Shown: positions 26,598 through 38,100 of the stretch, in pieces
How positions within the stretch are numbered: position 1 is the first letter of the stretch
Layout: the number at the start of each line of letters is the position of its first letter
NCBI RefSeq assembly: GCF_002374835.1
Contig: NZ_NWVD01000004.1
Location: 248,001-312,000, forward strand
DNA: 64,000 nucleotides
Direction of reading: 5' to 3'
Source of the DNA: Sphingomonas ginsenosidimutans
GTDB lineage: Bacteria > Pseudomonadota > Alphaproteobacteria > Sphingomonadales > Sphingomonadaceae
The notes under the pieces: model-generated
Told to the model about the DNA's origin: nothing
What the model saw: only the letters and a program-made list of their open reading frames with translations
Database searches by the model: none
Made by a program: the position numbers and the translations under genes

Positions 26598-28366
26598 GGG
26601 GCGAACGTCGATGCCTGCTCCATGTCGCCATTCAATGCCGCGGGCAGCTCCAAGGTCAAGCGATCCGCGCCGAACATCAGTCGCCCGCCCAGTTCCGCCG
26701 CCAGATTGCGCGCCAGCCGCAGCGCGAAGCCCGCCCCCAGCAGCGGCGCGCCTTCGTCCTCGCCTGCATCCTCGTCATCGAGGGCGAGGAGCGCGGCTTC
26801 GTCACGGTCCACCAGGGCCGCGGGACGCGCGATCGACAGCGCCAGCCGGTCGCCCTGCGCCGCGACCGCGACATCCAGCATCTCGCCGGGAGCCACCATG
26901 CCCAGCAACGTCGCGAACAGGCGGGACACCAGCCGCTCCGCGGCGTGCGAATCGACCGACCAGGCGCCCGCCACCGGGGCCGGCAGCGCGAGGCCACCGC
27001 CGCGCAACCCCGCCAGCGGCGCCAGATCGTGCGCGACCCGCGACAGGAGCGGCGACACCGCGACCGTATCGGCGCGCAGGTCGAGCGCGGAACCCTCGAT
27101 CCGCGCGGCAAGGTCGAGATCCTCGATCGCGCCGATCAGGCCGGCGACATGCCGCCGGATCGTCGCCGCGCGATCGCGATAGGCGGGCGCGACGGGGCCC
27201 AGCAATTCCTGTTCGATCAGTTCGGAAAAGCCCGCGATCGCATTGGTAGGCGTGCGCAGTTCGTGGACCAGCCGCCGCAGACCCTCCGCCCCCGCACCGG
27301 CGCGCGCGGCGGGCGCCGACGACGGCATCCGCGGCGGCGCGGCGGTTTCCTCCGCGCGCGGGCGGCGCGCGCGGCCGCGAAAGCCGATGAAGCTGCCGGT
27401 CGCCTGATCGAACACCGGCACCCCGGAAATCCGCCAGTCGCCACCAAGCGCCGATTCGCCGGGCACCGCCAGCCGCGCATCGGCGAAGGCCGCGCGCTTG
27501 CGGAACGCGCCCGCCGCGACGCCATCGACGCTGAGCGCCTGTCCGCCCGCGCTATCATGGCTGAGCGACAGGCCGATGATCGCACCGCGCGGGGCGCTGT
27601 CGATCCAGCGGATCGTGCCCGCGGTGTCGGTTTCGAAGCGAAAGGCGCGGACCCCCACGCTCGGCCGCGGCGGCGTGGCGGGCGACGGCGCGACCGGCGC
27701 GGGTGCCGGCGGGGGACGATCGCGCTGGAACGCCTCGATACGATGGACCAGATCGGCGATCTCGAACCGTTCGGGCGGTGTGTCGGCGACGTCGTGCGCC
27801 GCGGGCATCGCCGCCGCGACCGCCGCCAGCGGATCCTCGACCGCGGTCGGTGCAGGATCGGCGGGCAGCGCCGCCGGCTCCGGGATCGCAGGTCCGTCAT
27901 GCCCGAGCACGAAATCGGTCGCGCCGAACGCATCGAGCGCGCGCATCACGCTGGGCGGCAGGTCGCGGCGGCGGCGCAGGACGCTGCGGCCGAGCGGACC
28001 GACGCGCGGCAACAGCGCCTCCCAATCCTCCGGCTCCAGCCGCGCGGCGAGCAGGGTGGCGCCGACCACCTCCGGCGCGTCCTCCGCGAACAGCGCGACC
28101 AGCGCGGCAGGCGGATCGGCCAGCGCCAGCCCGCGCGCGCAGGCCATCCGCACCTCCAGCGACACCATGTCGCGCAGCGTGCGCAGCCGGTCGAGCAATT
28201 CGGCATCGGCGGGCGCGCGTCCACGCCCGATCAGGTCGACCAGCTGGCGGAACGCGGCACGCGCGCCGAAAGCGGTCGAAACGTCGGCGGCCAGAACGGT
28301 CTTCAGGCTGTCATCGAACCGCACGAACGCGCCTACCTCTATCTCGTGACCGCAGCGCGTGAGCAC
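26594..28366 (-). CDS. Histidine kinase-like protein with degenerate ATPase domain
   Basis: A 590-residue soluble protein. The N-terminal third is helical and HEAT/DUF2336-like (FRQLVDLIGRGRAPADAELLDRL...GLALADPPAALVALFAEDAPEVVGATLLAARLEPEDWEALLP). A PAS-like region lies around 240-330 (FRFETDTAGTIRWIDSAPRGAIIGLSL). The HisKA dimerisation domain follows with an intact H-box, RLVHELRTPTNAIAGFSEL. The ATP-binding part keeps only a G2-like GAGFALRLARNLAAELGG; I cannot find the N-box Asn or the DxG of G1. Autophosphorylation is therefore doubtful. No transmembrane helix is seen and no response regulator is adjacent. The start is GTG 28366; an internal start is possible. Confidence 0.75.
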   Translation of the reverse strand: MLTRCGHEIEVGAFVRFDDSLKTVLAADVSTAFGARAAFRQLVDLIGRGRAPADAELLDRLRTLRDMVSLEVRMACARGLALADPPAALVALFAEDAPEVVGATLLAARLEPEDWEALLPRVGPLGRSVLRRRRDLPPSVMRALDAFGATDFVLGHDGPAIPEPAALPADPAPTAVEDPLAAVAAAMPAAHDVADTPPERFEIADLVHRIEAFQRDRPPPAPAPVAPSPATPPRPSVGVRAFRFETDTAGTIRWIDSAPRGAIIGLSLSHDSAGGQALSVDGVAAGAFRKRAAFADARLAVPGESALGGDWRISGVPVFDQATGSFIGFRGRARRPRAEETAAPPRMPSSAPAARAGAGAEGLRRLVHELRTPTNAIAGFSELIEQELLGPVAPAYRDRAATIRRHVAGLIGAIEDLDLAARIEGSALDLRADTVAVSPLLSRVAHDLAPLAGLRGGGLALPAPVAGAWSVDSHAAERLVSRLFATLLGMVAPGEMLDVAVAAQGDRLALSIARPAALVDRDEAALLALDDEDAGEDEGAPLLGAGFALRLARNLAAELGGRLMFGADRLTLELPAALNGDMEQASTFAP

Positions 28367-28532
28367 CGCTGTCCCCCACCTTTATGCCGCCGACGGCGCG
28401 CGCGATACGGGGCAGTTGCGGGTTACGGTGCAAATGTAGCAGCTTGGCACAATTGCGTTGGAGCGTAATTTTCCTGTAGCGAGACTTTCCGAAGCTATCG
28501 CGATGATGCGCGATCGACAGATGTGAGGCGTA
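28367..28532. promoter_or_regulatory. Divergent promoter region, kinase-like gene / Lrp gene
   Basis: 166 bp between divergent starts, with an AT-richer patch at 28425-28500 (TGCAAATGTAGCAGCTTGGC and the TAATTTTCC area). Lrp/AsnC regulators usually autoregulate, so a binding site here is likely, but I cannot define one by eye. Confidence 0.35.
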
Positions 28533-28994
28533 ATGACCCTGGACCGGATCGACCGCGAAATCCTCTCGCTCCTGCAGGAGGACGGCCGCATGACCAATGT
28601 TGAGCTGGCCGAGCGCGTCGGCCTGACGGCACCGCCGTGTCTGCGGCGCGTCCGTGCGCTGGAGCAGGCAGGCGTGATTCGCGGCTATCACGCCGAATGC
28701 GACGCGGCGCAGTTGGGCTTCCCGATCACCGTCTTCGCGATGGTCAGCCTGCGCAGCCAGGCCGAGCACGATCTGGAGGCGTTCGAGGCGCATGTCGCCG
28801 CGATCCCCGAGATCCGCGAATGCCACATGCTGAACGGCGAGATCGACTTCATCCTGAAGATCGTCGCATCGGACCTGGAGAGCTTCCAGCGCATTCTGAC
28901 GACCAAGCTGACACCGGCGCCCAATGTCGCGAGCGTCAAGTCGTCGCTGACGATCCGCACCGCCAAGTCGTTGGTCGGCGTCCCGATCGAATAG
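28533..28994 (+). CDS. Lrp/AsnC family transcriptional regulator
   Basis: A 153-residue regulator with an N-terminal helix-turn-helix (LDRIDREILSLLQEDGRMTNVELAERVGLTAPPCLRRVRALEQAGVIRGYHA) and a C-terminal AsnC/RAM ligand-binding domain (FPITVFAMVSLRSQAEHDLEAFEAHVAAIPEIRECHMLNGEIDFILKIVASDLESFQ). Family members form octamers and respond to amino acids, commonly leucine, alanine or branched-chain ligands. It is a single gene that ends at a bidirectional terminator. Confidence 0.93.
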   Translation: MTLDRIDREILSLLQEDGRMTNVELAERVGLTAPPCLRRVRALEQAGVIRGYHAECDAAQLGFPITVFAMVSLRSQAEHDLEAFEAHVAAIPEIRECHMLNGEIDFILKIVASDLESFQRILTTKLTPAPNVASVKSSLTIRTAKSLVGVPIE

Positions 28995-28998
28995 CATG

Positions 28999-29037
28999 AA
29001 AAAAGGGGCGACCCGTCGCCGGGCCGCCCCCTTTCGT
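28999..29037. terminator. Bidirectional intrinsic terminator
   Basis: AAAAAAGGGGCG (28999-29010) and CGCCCCCTTTC (29025-29035) form a GC stem flanked by A-run and T-run, serving the Lrp gene on the plus strand and the convergent TPR-like gene on the minus strand. Confidence 0.8.
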
Positions 29038-29054
29038 CATCGTCGCCGGATGGC

Positions 29055-30335
29055 TCAGCCGACCGGCGGGTGATCGAGGAAGTCGATCCACCATGCGGCG
29101 ATGTCCGAACGCGGCGGGGTCTTCACCGCCTGGAACGCCGCCTTCGCGCCTTCCTTGTCGCCCGAGCGGGCCAGCGCGATGCCGAGGCGGGTGTTCACGG
29201 TGTCGGCGTCCACGCCGCCCTTCTGGAGCGCGACGCGGTACAGTTCGACCGCCTTGGCATATTGGTCAGAGCCGAGATAGGCGTCGGCGGTGCCGGCGGC
29301 GAGCTTGCCGTTCGCCGCCGCCTTGGCCTTCGTCTCCAGCCCCGACAGGGATCCCTCGTTGCTGATGAAGCGGTTCGCTGCAGTCAGCAGGCCGGTGGCA
29401 TTGGCGCTGTCGGCCGGCACCTTGCCCGCGGCCTTGCCCTCGGTCAGGATCGTCTTCGATTCCCACGGCAGGCCGACGTCGGTCGCCCATTGCGCGTAGA
29501 TTTCGTAGTCATACTGGTCCGCCAGCGACTTGCCGAGGCGCAGCAGGCGATACAGGTCGATCTTCTGCTGCTTGTCGAGCGTCACGACCGACTGCGGCTG
29601 GATGCCCCAAAAGACGACCATGTCGCGCCAGTTCTTCATCGTCGGATAAGCGGCGAGATAACGGCGAATCCACGCCATCGTCTCCGCATTCATCTTCTTC
29701 TGATTGGTCTTGGCGATGGCGTAGCGGTAGATGTCCTCGGTCGGCTTCTGGCCGGCGGCGGTCTGCGCATCGACCATCTTGGTCAATTCGGCGAGGCCGC
29801 CGGCGGTGTCGCCCGCGTCCATCTTCAGCTTGACGATCTGCAGCGGCAGGTTGGGATCGGTGTTGCCCAGCTGACGCGCCTGTTCGAAGAACGCCGCCGC
29901 GCCGGCATTGTCCTTCTTGTTCGCGGCGATGATGCCGCGCTGATAGGCGTAGCGCGCCTTGTCGGCCTGCGGCGTGCGCGCATTGGCGATAAGCGCGTCG
30001 AGCGGCGCGACCAGCGCATCGGCGTTGCCGCCGCTGTCCATGCGGATCGCCTCGAGATTCAGGCGCAGTGCGGCCGCGATATACTTTTCGTCGTCGGTCT
30101 TCGCCGCCGCCTCGACCGCGGCGACCAGCGGGGCGGCTGTCGCCACGTCCTTCGCCGCGAGCGCGGTCTGCGCCTGCGCCGCGGGGCCGCGGACTTCATT
30201 GCTCAGCTTCAGCGCCGGGGCGCCCGCCTGCTGCTTCTCTTCCTTCTTCGCCAGTGCCGGCTGCGCGACCAGCAGGGTCGCGCCACTTGCCAGCAGCGTG
30301 GCCATCAGGGCGTTGGAAATGCTCTTCATCGACAC
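29055..30335 (-). CDS. Exported TPR-like repeat protein
   Basis: A 426-residue protein with signal peptide (MSMKSISNALMATLLASGATLLVAQPALA) and a helical-repeat body: successive Ala-rich helix pairs such as KARYAYQRGIIAANKKDNAGAAAFFEQARQLG and YLGSDQYAKAVELYRVALQKGGVDADTVNTRLGIALARSGDKEGAKAAFQAV are tetratricopeptide-like. Periplasmic TPR proteins act as scaffolds; the partner is unknown. It is monocistronic between the terminator at 28999 and the divergent yaaA promoter region. Confidence 0.8.
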   Translation of the reverse strand: MSMKSISNALMATLLASGATLLVAQPALAKKEEKQQAGAPALKLSNEVRGPAAQAQTALAAKDVATAAPLVAAVEAAAKTDDEKYIAAALRLNLEAIRMDSGGNADALVAPLDALIANARTPQADKARYAYQRGIIAANKKDNAGAAAFFEQARQLGNTDPNLPLQIVKLKMDAGDTAGGLAELTKMVDAQTAAGQKPTEDIYRYAIAKTNQKKMNAETMAWIRRYLAAYPTMKNWRDMVVFWGIQPQSVVTLDKQQKIDLYRLLRLGKSLADQYDYEIYAQWATDVGLPWESKTILTEGKAAGKVPADSANATGLLTAANRFISNEGSLSGLETKAKAAANGKLAAGTADAYLGSDQYAKAVELYRVALQKGGVDADTVNTRLGIALARSGDKEGAKAAFQAVKTPPRSDIAAWWIDFLDHPPVG

Positions 30336-30483
30336 GTCTCTCCACGGATAGATCGGGCGCGTAACGCTAGATGACGGCTCTAGTGTCCGCGCTGCTGCTG
30401 TTCAAGGAATCACAGGTTGCGAATGATGGCCGGCCGCTGAACCGCGATTGAACGTGCGGGTGGTGCGCGATACGGCACCGCGC
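30336..30483. promoter_or_regulatory. Divergent promoter region, TPR gene / yaaA
   Basis: About 150 bp between divergent starts. It includes CTAGATGACGGCTCTAG (30368-30384), whose ends CTAGA-TCTAG are inverted, plus AT-richer DNA at 30400-30430. No recognised regulator site can be named. Confidence 0.3.
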
Positions 30484-31230
30484 ATGATCGCCGTGCTTTC
30501 CCCCGCCAAGACGCTGGACCTGACCACCCCGCCCCCCTTCCCCGCCACCCCCGCGCGGTTCGCGGACGAGGCGGCGACGCTGGCGAAGGCAGCGTCGCAC
30601 CTGACGCAGAAGCGACTGTCCGAGCTGATGAAGATTTCCCCCGCGCTGGCGAAGCTCAACGCCGACCGGTTCCGCGACTTCGACGATGCGGAGGAGCGGC
30701 CGGCGCTCTATACGTTTGACGGCGACGTCTACACCGGGCTGGACGCCGCGTCGCTGGACGAACCGGCGGTACGCTTTGCGCAGCATCACCTGCGGCTGTT
30801 GTCCGGGCTGTACGGGCTGTTGCGGCCGCTGGACGGGATGCGGCCCTATCGGCTGGAGATGGGTACGCGCTGGGCGCCGCGGCACCGGAAGCTGACCGAC
30901 TGGTGGGGCACGCGCATTGCCGACGCGCTGGCGCACGACGTCGCGGCGGAGGGAACGGGCACGGTCCTGAACCTGGCCAGCCAGGAATATTGGGACGCGG
31001 TCGAGGGCAAGCTGCCCGCCGGCATCCGCGTGGTCGCGGTCGATTTCCGCGAGGTGGACGGGCGCTTCATCAGTTTCCACGCCAAGAAGGCGCGCGGGAT
31101 GATGGCGCGCTGGATGGTCGAGCATCACGTGACCGATATCGATGCGATGAAGGGGTTCGACACCGACGGCTATCGCTTCGATGCGGGGGCGAGCGACGAC
31201 GCGCGCTGGACGTTCGGGCGGACGGCGTGA
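30484..31230 (+). CDS. yaaA: Peroxide stress protein YaaA (DUF328)
   Basis: A 248-residue YaaA family protein. The N-terminus MIAVLSPAKTLDL and the blocks LMKISPALAKLNADRFRDF, PALYTFDGDVYTGLDA, LRPLDGMRPYRLEMGT, NLASQEYWDAV and FHAKKARGMMARWMVEH match the family throughout. In E. coli YaaA limits intracellular iron during peroxide stress and binds DNA; that role is transferred by homology. The frame is open from 30448 but the ATG at 30484 matches the family start. Its stop overlaps the start of the SDR gene (TGATG), so they form an operon. Confidence 0.93.
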   Translation: MIAVLSPAKTLDLTTPPPFPATPARFADEAATLAKAASHLTQKRLSELMKISPALAKLNADRFRDFDDAEERPALYTFDGDVYTGLDAASLDEPAVRFAQHHLRLLSGLYGLLRPLDGMRPYRLEMGTRWAPRHRKLTDWWGTRIADALAHDVAAEGTGTVLNLASQEYWDAVEGKLPAGIRVVAVDFREVDGRFISFHAKKARGMMARWMVEHHVTDIDAMKGFDTDGYRFDAGASDDARWTFGRTA

Positions 31231-31886
31231 TGCGCGCGGTGGTGATCGGCGCGTCGGGCGGGATAGGCGCGGCGCTGGCCAATGCGCTGGCGGAGGAAGA
31301 CGCCGACGTCGTGCGGCTGTCGCGCCCCGACCTGGACCTGACCGACGAGGCGACGATCGCCGCCGCGGCCGCGCGGGTCGGTACGCCCGAGCTGGTGATC
31401 GTCGCCACCGGGATGCTGCACCGTGACGGGTGCGGGCCGGAAAAGTCGATCCGCGAGCTGGATCCGGCATGGCTGGCGGAGCAATATGCGGTCAATGCGA
31501 TCGGCCCGGCGATCGTCGCCAAGCATTTCCTTCCGATCATGCCGCGTACCGGGCGGTCGGTGTTCGCGGTGCTGTCCGCGCGCGTCGGCAGCATCGGCGA
31601 CAACCGGCTGGGCGGCTGGTACGGCTATCGCGCGGCGAAGGCGGCGCTGAACCAGCTGGTGCGCACGCTGTCGATCGAGGACAAGCGCCGCAACGACCGC
31701 GGCATCGTGGTGGCGCTACACCCCGGCACGGTCGATACGGGGCTGTCAAAGCCGTTCCAGCAATCCGGCCGCGACCTGTTCCGGCCCGACCGCGCGGCGG
31801 TGCAGCTGCTGGACGTGATCGACGGGTTGAAGCCGACCGACAGCGGGCGGCATTTCGCGTGGGACGGCGCGGAGATCCCCGCCTGA
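31230..31886 (+). CDS. Short-chain dehydrogenase/reductase (CsgA-like)
   Basis: A 218-residue SDR: nucleotide-binding GASGGIGAALA at residues 7-17, NAIGPAIVAKHFLP, the Ser region FAVLSARVGSIGDN and the catalytic YGYRAAKAALNQL (Tyr-x-x-x-Lys). The layout resembles the C-factor/CsgA-type SDRs. NAD(P)-dependent oxidoreduction of an unknown substrate is expected in the cytoplasm. It overlaps yaaA by one base and is followed by a long palindrome at 31888. Confidence 0.88.
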   Translation: MRAVVIGASGGIGAALANALAEEDADVVRLSRPDLDLTDEATIAAAAARVGTPELVIVATGMLHRDGCGPEKSIRELDPAWLAEQYAVNAIGPAIVAKHFLPIMPRTGRSVFAVLSARVGSIGDNRLGGWYGYRAAKAALNQLVRTLSIEDKRRNDRGIVVALHPGTVDTGLSKPFQQSGRDLFRPDRAAVQLLDVIDGLKPTDSGRHFAWDGAEIPA

Positions 31887-31887
31887 C

Positions 31888-31911
31888 CGACATGACCGAT
31901 CGGTCATGTCG
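31888..31911. promoter_or_regulatory. Perfect 24-bp palindrome (candidate operator)
   Basis: The half-site CGACATGACCGA is followed immediately by its exact reverse complement, with no spacer, 1 bp after the SDR stop and about 85 bp before the next start. The size, symmetry and central ACCGATCGGT resemble TetR-family operators. There is no T-run, which argues against a simple terminator. No TetR gene is nearby. Confidence 0.5.
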
Positions 31912-31997
31912 CGGCCATCGCGGCGAACACCGGCGCGGCCGATAACGCTTTCCCACGGCATCCCCATGAGAGGGGCGCCCTGACAGGAGCAGATGCG

Positions 31998-32300
31998 ATG
32001 ACCAGGAACCTTCCGTTCGCGATTCTCACCGCCGGCGCGCTGATGTCCGCTGGTGCGGCGGTCGCCGCGACGACGCCGGCAAAGCCGGCCGCGGCGCATG
32101 TCGTGCAGCACCAGCGGACGACCACCACGACCAGCCCGACCGGCGCGAAGAAGGCGACCGTGATGACCCGCACCGCGGCCGCCACGACCCGCCCCGCGCC
32201 GGGGGGCCATATGGTCACGACCAGGACTTCCACGGGCAAGACCGTCACCTACGATTGCCGCAAGCCCGGCAACGCCGCGAAGGCCGCCTGCCGGAAGTAA
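31998..32300 (+). CDS. Small exported Thr/Ala-rich protein with conserved Cys tail
   Basis: A 100-residue protein with signal peptide (MTRNLPFAILTAGALMSAGAAVA) followed by a low-complexity Thr/Ala/Lys region and an ordered end, GKTVTYDCRKPGNAAKAACRK, with two Cys that could form a disulfide in the periplasm. I recognise the tail pattern (YDC-K-GN--K-AC) as typical of small sphingomonad exported proteins, but no function is known. GACAGGAGCAG just upstream supplies a good ribosome binding site. A strong hairpin follows the stop. Confidence 0.7.
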   Translation: MTRNLPFAILTAGALMSAGAAVAATTPAKPAAAHVVQHQRTTTTTSPTGAKKATVMTRTAAATTRPAPGGHMVTTRTSTGKTVTYDCRKPGNAAKAACRK

Positions 32301-32310
32301 TCCCGGCCCG

Positions 32311-32347
32311 GGCCACCCCCGCGCACGCGCCGCGCGCGGGGGTGGCC
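32311..32347. terminator. Strong 14-bp hairpin before gyrA
   Basis: GGCCACCCCCGCGC (32311-32324) pairs perfectly with GCGCGGGGGTGGCC (32334-32347). There is no T-run, so it may be a rho-assisted or structural terminator insulating gyrA from upstream transcription. Confidence 0.6.
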
Positions 32348-32405
32348 ATCGCCGCAACGCCCCGCTAGTGCAGTACGATTACCTGACACACACGAAAGCG
32401 AAGCG

Positions 32406-35170
<2,765 letters not shown>

Positions 35171-35174
<4 letters not shown>

Positions 35175-35530
35175 CCGCCGCCGAACGCCCGCTGACCGCG
35201 TACAAGGTGCTGACCGCAGAGCAGATGGCGGCGTTGCAGGGCGACGGCACCTTCGCGGGCGCGCCGATCGACGTCGCGGACGGCTACATCCATTTGTCCA
35301 CTGCCGCGCAGCTGACCGAGACGGTCGACAAGCATTTCGCCGGGCAGCACGACCTGCATGTCGTGGCGGTGGACCTGGCCGCGCATGGCGACGCGATACG
35401 CTGGGAACCGTCGCGCGGCGGTCAGCTGTTCCCGCACCTCTACGCGCCGATGCTGCTGGAAACAGCAATCGCCTACGGCCCGCTGATGCGCGACGCTGAC
35501 GGGACGGTGCGGTTGCCGATAGCTGGGTAA
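35171..35530 (+). CDS. DUF952 family protein
   Basis: A 119-residue DUF952 protein: AYKVLTAEQMAAL, GAPIDVADGYIHLSTAAQLTETVDKHFAG and GGQLFPHLYAPMLLETAIAYGPL are the family blocks. The fold is related to ADP-ribosyltransferase-like proteins, but biochemical function is undefined. Its GTG start overlaps the gyrA stop (GTGA), a coupling that would place it in the gyrA transcript. Confidence 0.87.
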
Positions 35531-35623
35531 GGGCGGCACTCCAGCCTAGGCTGGGGCCTTCTGCGGTGGTCGTGCGCTATCGCGGGAGATCGCAGCTTTC
35601 GCCGGGATGACATTTGCTCCGGG

Positions 35624-36055
35624 TCAGGCGTAGAGGTCGACGACCTCCCGTCCCTCGCCCACCGCCTGCAACAGCAACGTCCGGTGGCAGTGGCACGGGT
35701 CGCGTTCGTAGCAGAGCAGTGCGCTGGGCAGTTCGTCGGCCAGCGCCAGCATCTGCGCGGCCTGCGCCTGCGCTTCGGGCAGCTCCAGCTGCGCATCGTA
35801 CACTTGCGTCAGCGTCGCCACGTCGCCTTTCTTCGCCGCGTCGCGGCCGCGCTTGGGGGTGCCGAGGGCCTTGAGGTGGACGTAGCCGATCCCGGCCTCT
35901 GCAAGCGAGGCGGCGAGCGTGGACTTGGAGAAGCCGGGGCGGCGCGACAGCGGCAGTGCGCGCACGTCGATGACGCGCCGCACGCCCGCGCGGTGCAGCG
36001 CGGCGATGAACTCGGCCATCGTGGTGGCTTCGTAGCCGATGGTATAGATCGTCAT
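35624..36055 (-). CDS. DUF488 domain protein
   Basis: A 143-residue DUF488 protein beginning MTIYTIGYEATTMAEFIAALHRAGVRRVIDVRALPLSRRPGFSKSTLAASL, with the conserved Cys region LLCYERDPCHCHRTLLLQ near the C-terminus that may bind metal or a nucleotide. Function is unknown. The frame is open to 36118, but the family start is the ATG at 36055. It is divergent from trmFO with about 90 bp between starts. Confidence 0.88.
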   Translation of the reverse strand: MTIYTIGYEATTMAEFIAALHRAGVRRVIDVRALPLSRRPGFSKSTLAASLAEAGIGYVHLKALGTPKRGRDAAKKGDVATLTQVYDAQLELPEAQAQAAQMLALADELPSALLCYERDPCHCHRTLLLQAVGEGREVVDLYA

Positions 36056-36144
36056 CGATCCGACATGGGGAGGCTGGCGCATAAAGGAAGACCACCGGGC
36101 CGCCGCGGTTGCCCGCATCCCGGCCGCGCCGTAGAGCCGCGCGG

Positions 36145-37455
36145 ATGACGTATGACATTCAGGTGATCGGCGGCGGGCTCGCCGGTTCGGAGGCGGCTTG
36201 GCAACTGGCCGAGGCGGGGCTGACGGTGCGGCTGTCGGAAATGCGCGGGGCGGGCGAGATGACGCCGGCGCATCACGGCGACAGCCTGGCCGAACTGGTG
36301 TGTTCGAACAGCTTCCGGTCCGACGACGCGGACAGCAATGCGGTGGGCCTGCTGCATCAGGAGATGCGCGCGCTCGGCTCGCTCATCATGCGCGAGGGCG
36401 ACCGGCATCGCGTGCCCGCGGGCAGCGCGCTGGCGGTGGATCGCGACGGCTTTTCGACGGGGGTCACCGCCGCGATCGCCGCGCATCCGAATATCACGAT
36501 CGTGCGCGAACGGGTCGACACGCTGCCGGAGGGGCCGGCGATCATCGCGACCGGGCCGCTGACTGCGCCGGCGCTGTCCGACAGTATCGCGCAGGAAACC
36601 GGCAAGGACGCGCTTGCCTTCTTCGATGCGATCGCGCCGATCGTCCACCGCGACACGATCGACATGGACGTCGCCTGGTTCCAGTCGCGCTGGGGCAAGG
36701 GCGACGGCACCGATTACATCAACTGTCCGCTGGATAAGGAACAGTATCACGCCTTCGTCGCGGCACTGATCGCCGGCGAGAAGACCGAATATCGCGAGTG
36801 GGAGAACGTCCCCTATTTCGAAGGCTGCATGCCGATCGAGGTGATGGCCGAGCGCGGGGTGGAGACACTGCGCTTCGGCCCGATGAAGGGTGTCGGGCTG
36901 GACGATCCGCGCACCGGGCGCTGGCCCTATGCCGCGGTGCAGCTGCGCCAGGACAATGCCCACGGCACGCTGTGGAACATCGTCGGGTTCCAGACGAAGC
37001 TGAAACATGCCGAGCAGGTGCGGCTGTTCCGCACCATCCCCGGACTGGAGAAGGCGGAATTCGCGCGGCTGGGCGGATTGCACCGCAACACCTTCCTGCG
37101 TTCCCCCGAACTACTCGACGCCACGCTGCGGCTGCGCTCGCGGCCCAATGTGCGCTTCGCGGGGCAGATCACGGGGTGCGAAGGCTATATCGAAAGCGCG
37201 TCGATCGGGCTGATCGCGGGGCGGTTCGCCGCGGCGGAACTGACCGGGCGGACGTTGGCGCCGCCGCCGGTGGAAACCGCGCTGGGGGCGCTGCTGACGC
37301 ATATCACCGGCGCGGCGGAGGCGGAGACGTACCAGCCGATGAACGTCAATTTCGGGCTGTTTCCGCCGATACCGGGCCGCACGAAGAAGGCCGATCGCAA
37401 GAAGATGTACACCGACCGCGCGCGCGCGGCGCTGTCGGAGTGGCTGGCGGCGTAA
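36145..37455 (+). CDS. trmFO: Methylenetetrahydrofolate-tRNA-(uracil-5-)-methyltransferase TrmFO
   Basis: A 436-residue FAD-dependent, folate-using enzyme that makes m5U54 in the TPsiC loop of tRNAs. FAD-binding [21 protein letters not shown] is at the N-terminus, followed by [11 protein letters not shown], with the Cys family members use for catalysis, [30 protein letters not shown] and the C-terminal [12 protein letters not shown]. These are diagnostic of TrmFO (formerly Gid). The frame is open from 36109; [11 protein letters not shown] gives the start at 36145. Confidence 0.95.
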   Translation: MTYDIQVIGGGLAGSEAAWQLAEAGLTVRLSEMRGAGEMTPAHHGDSLAELVCSNSFRSDDADSNAVGLLHQEMRALGSLIMREGDRHRVPAGSALAVDRDGFSTGVTAAIAAHPNITIVRERVDTLPEGPAIIATGPLTAPALSDSIAQETGKDALAFFDAIAPIVHRDTIDMDVAWFQSRWGKGDGTDYINCPLDKEQYHAFVAALIAGEKTEYREWENVPYFEGCMPIEVMAERGVETLRFGPMKGVGLDDPRTGRWPYAAVQLRQDNAHGTLWNIVGFQTKLKHAEQVRLFRTIPGLEKAEFARLGGLHRNTFLRSPELLDATLRLRSRPNVRFAGQITGCEGYIESASIGLIAGRFAAAELTGRTLAPPPVETALGALLTHITGAAEAETYQPMNVNFGLFPPIPGRTKKADRKKMYTDRARAALSEWLAA

Positions 37456-37573
37456 GCGGGAGGGGCGCCGGGGTTGGGCGGACGCCTCCGTTCGCCCGGC
37501 GGAGCCGTTGCGCGACGCCGAACGGCGTGTCGAAGGGCAGTGCTTCGATACGGGGTTCAGGGTGAATCCCGCT

Positions 37574-38053
37574 CTAGTCGTCGGCCGCCGGCGGCGCTTC
37601 AGGGCAGCGGCAGGCGGGGCGCGGCACCCTTCGTTTCGGGGCGGTGGTGGCGAATTCGGCGGCGGTCAGCGTGCCGGAACGATCGCGGTCGGCGGTGGCG
37701 AAGCGTTCGCGGATCTTGATCGACCATTCGTCGAACGACAGCCGCCCGTCGCCGTCGGTATCGAGCTTCGCGAACGCCTTGCGCCGTGACGCCAGATATT
37801 CCTCGCGCGTGATCCGCGCGTCGCGATCCTTGTCATAGCGGTCGAACCGCTTCTGCTCGCGCGATCGCTCGGGCGCCTCGGGCAGCACGGCGGGCGCATC
37901 CTGCGGCGCCGGCGCGGTGGTCGCGGCCATCGCCGGCGAGGACAGAGCGGTGACGCCATGCGCCGATGGCGCCGCGCCGTTCCACATCAGCCAGCCACCG
38001 GCAACCATCGCCACGCCGCCGATACCGCCCACCAGATAACGCCACATGCCCAT
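37574..38053 (-). CDS. Membrane-anchored EF-hand protein
   Basis: A 159-residue protein with an N-terminal hydrophobic segment (MWRYLVGGIGGVAMVAGGWLMW) serving as signal anchor, an Ala/Pro-rich linker, then three EF-hand loops: DKDRDARITREE, DTDGDGRLSFDE and DRDRSGTLTAAE. Each has Asp at 1, 3 and 5 and an acidic residue at 12 (first loop less ideal). It should bind calcium in the periplasm. GGGCAGGGGGCT before the ATG at 38053 selects that start over 38074. It is convergent with trmFO; the 118-bp gap has GC-rich dispersed-repeat-like DNA but no gene. Confidence 0.82.
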   Translation of the reverse strand: MGMWRYLVGGIGGVAMVAGGWLMWNGAAPSAHGVTALSSPAMAATTAPAPQDAPAVLPEAPERSREQKRFDRYDKDRDARITREEYLASRRKAFAKLDTDGDGRLSFDEWSIKIRERFATADRDRSGTLTAAEFATTAPKRRVPRPACRCPEAPPAADD

Positions 38054-38100
38054 AGCCCCCTGCCCGACCGCCAATGGCTAGGCGACGTGCGACGCCAGCG

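Noticed and set aside
25620..28468. Long plus-strand frames opposite the deacetylase and kinase-like genes
   Set aside because: Both minus-strand genes have clear domains and overlapping ATGA coupling; the opposite translations are Arg-rich shadows.
37456..37573. Possible dispersed repeat in the trmFO/EF-hand gap (CGTGTCGAAGGGCAGTGCTTCGA)
   Set aside because: It resembles intergenic repeat families of sphingomonads, but no second copy was found in the window, so it cannot be supported from this sequence.
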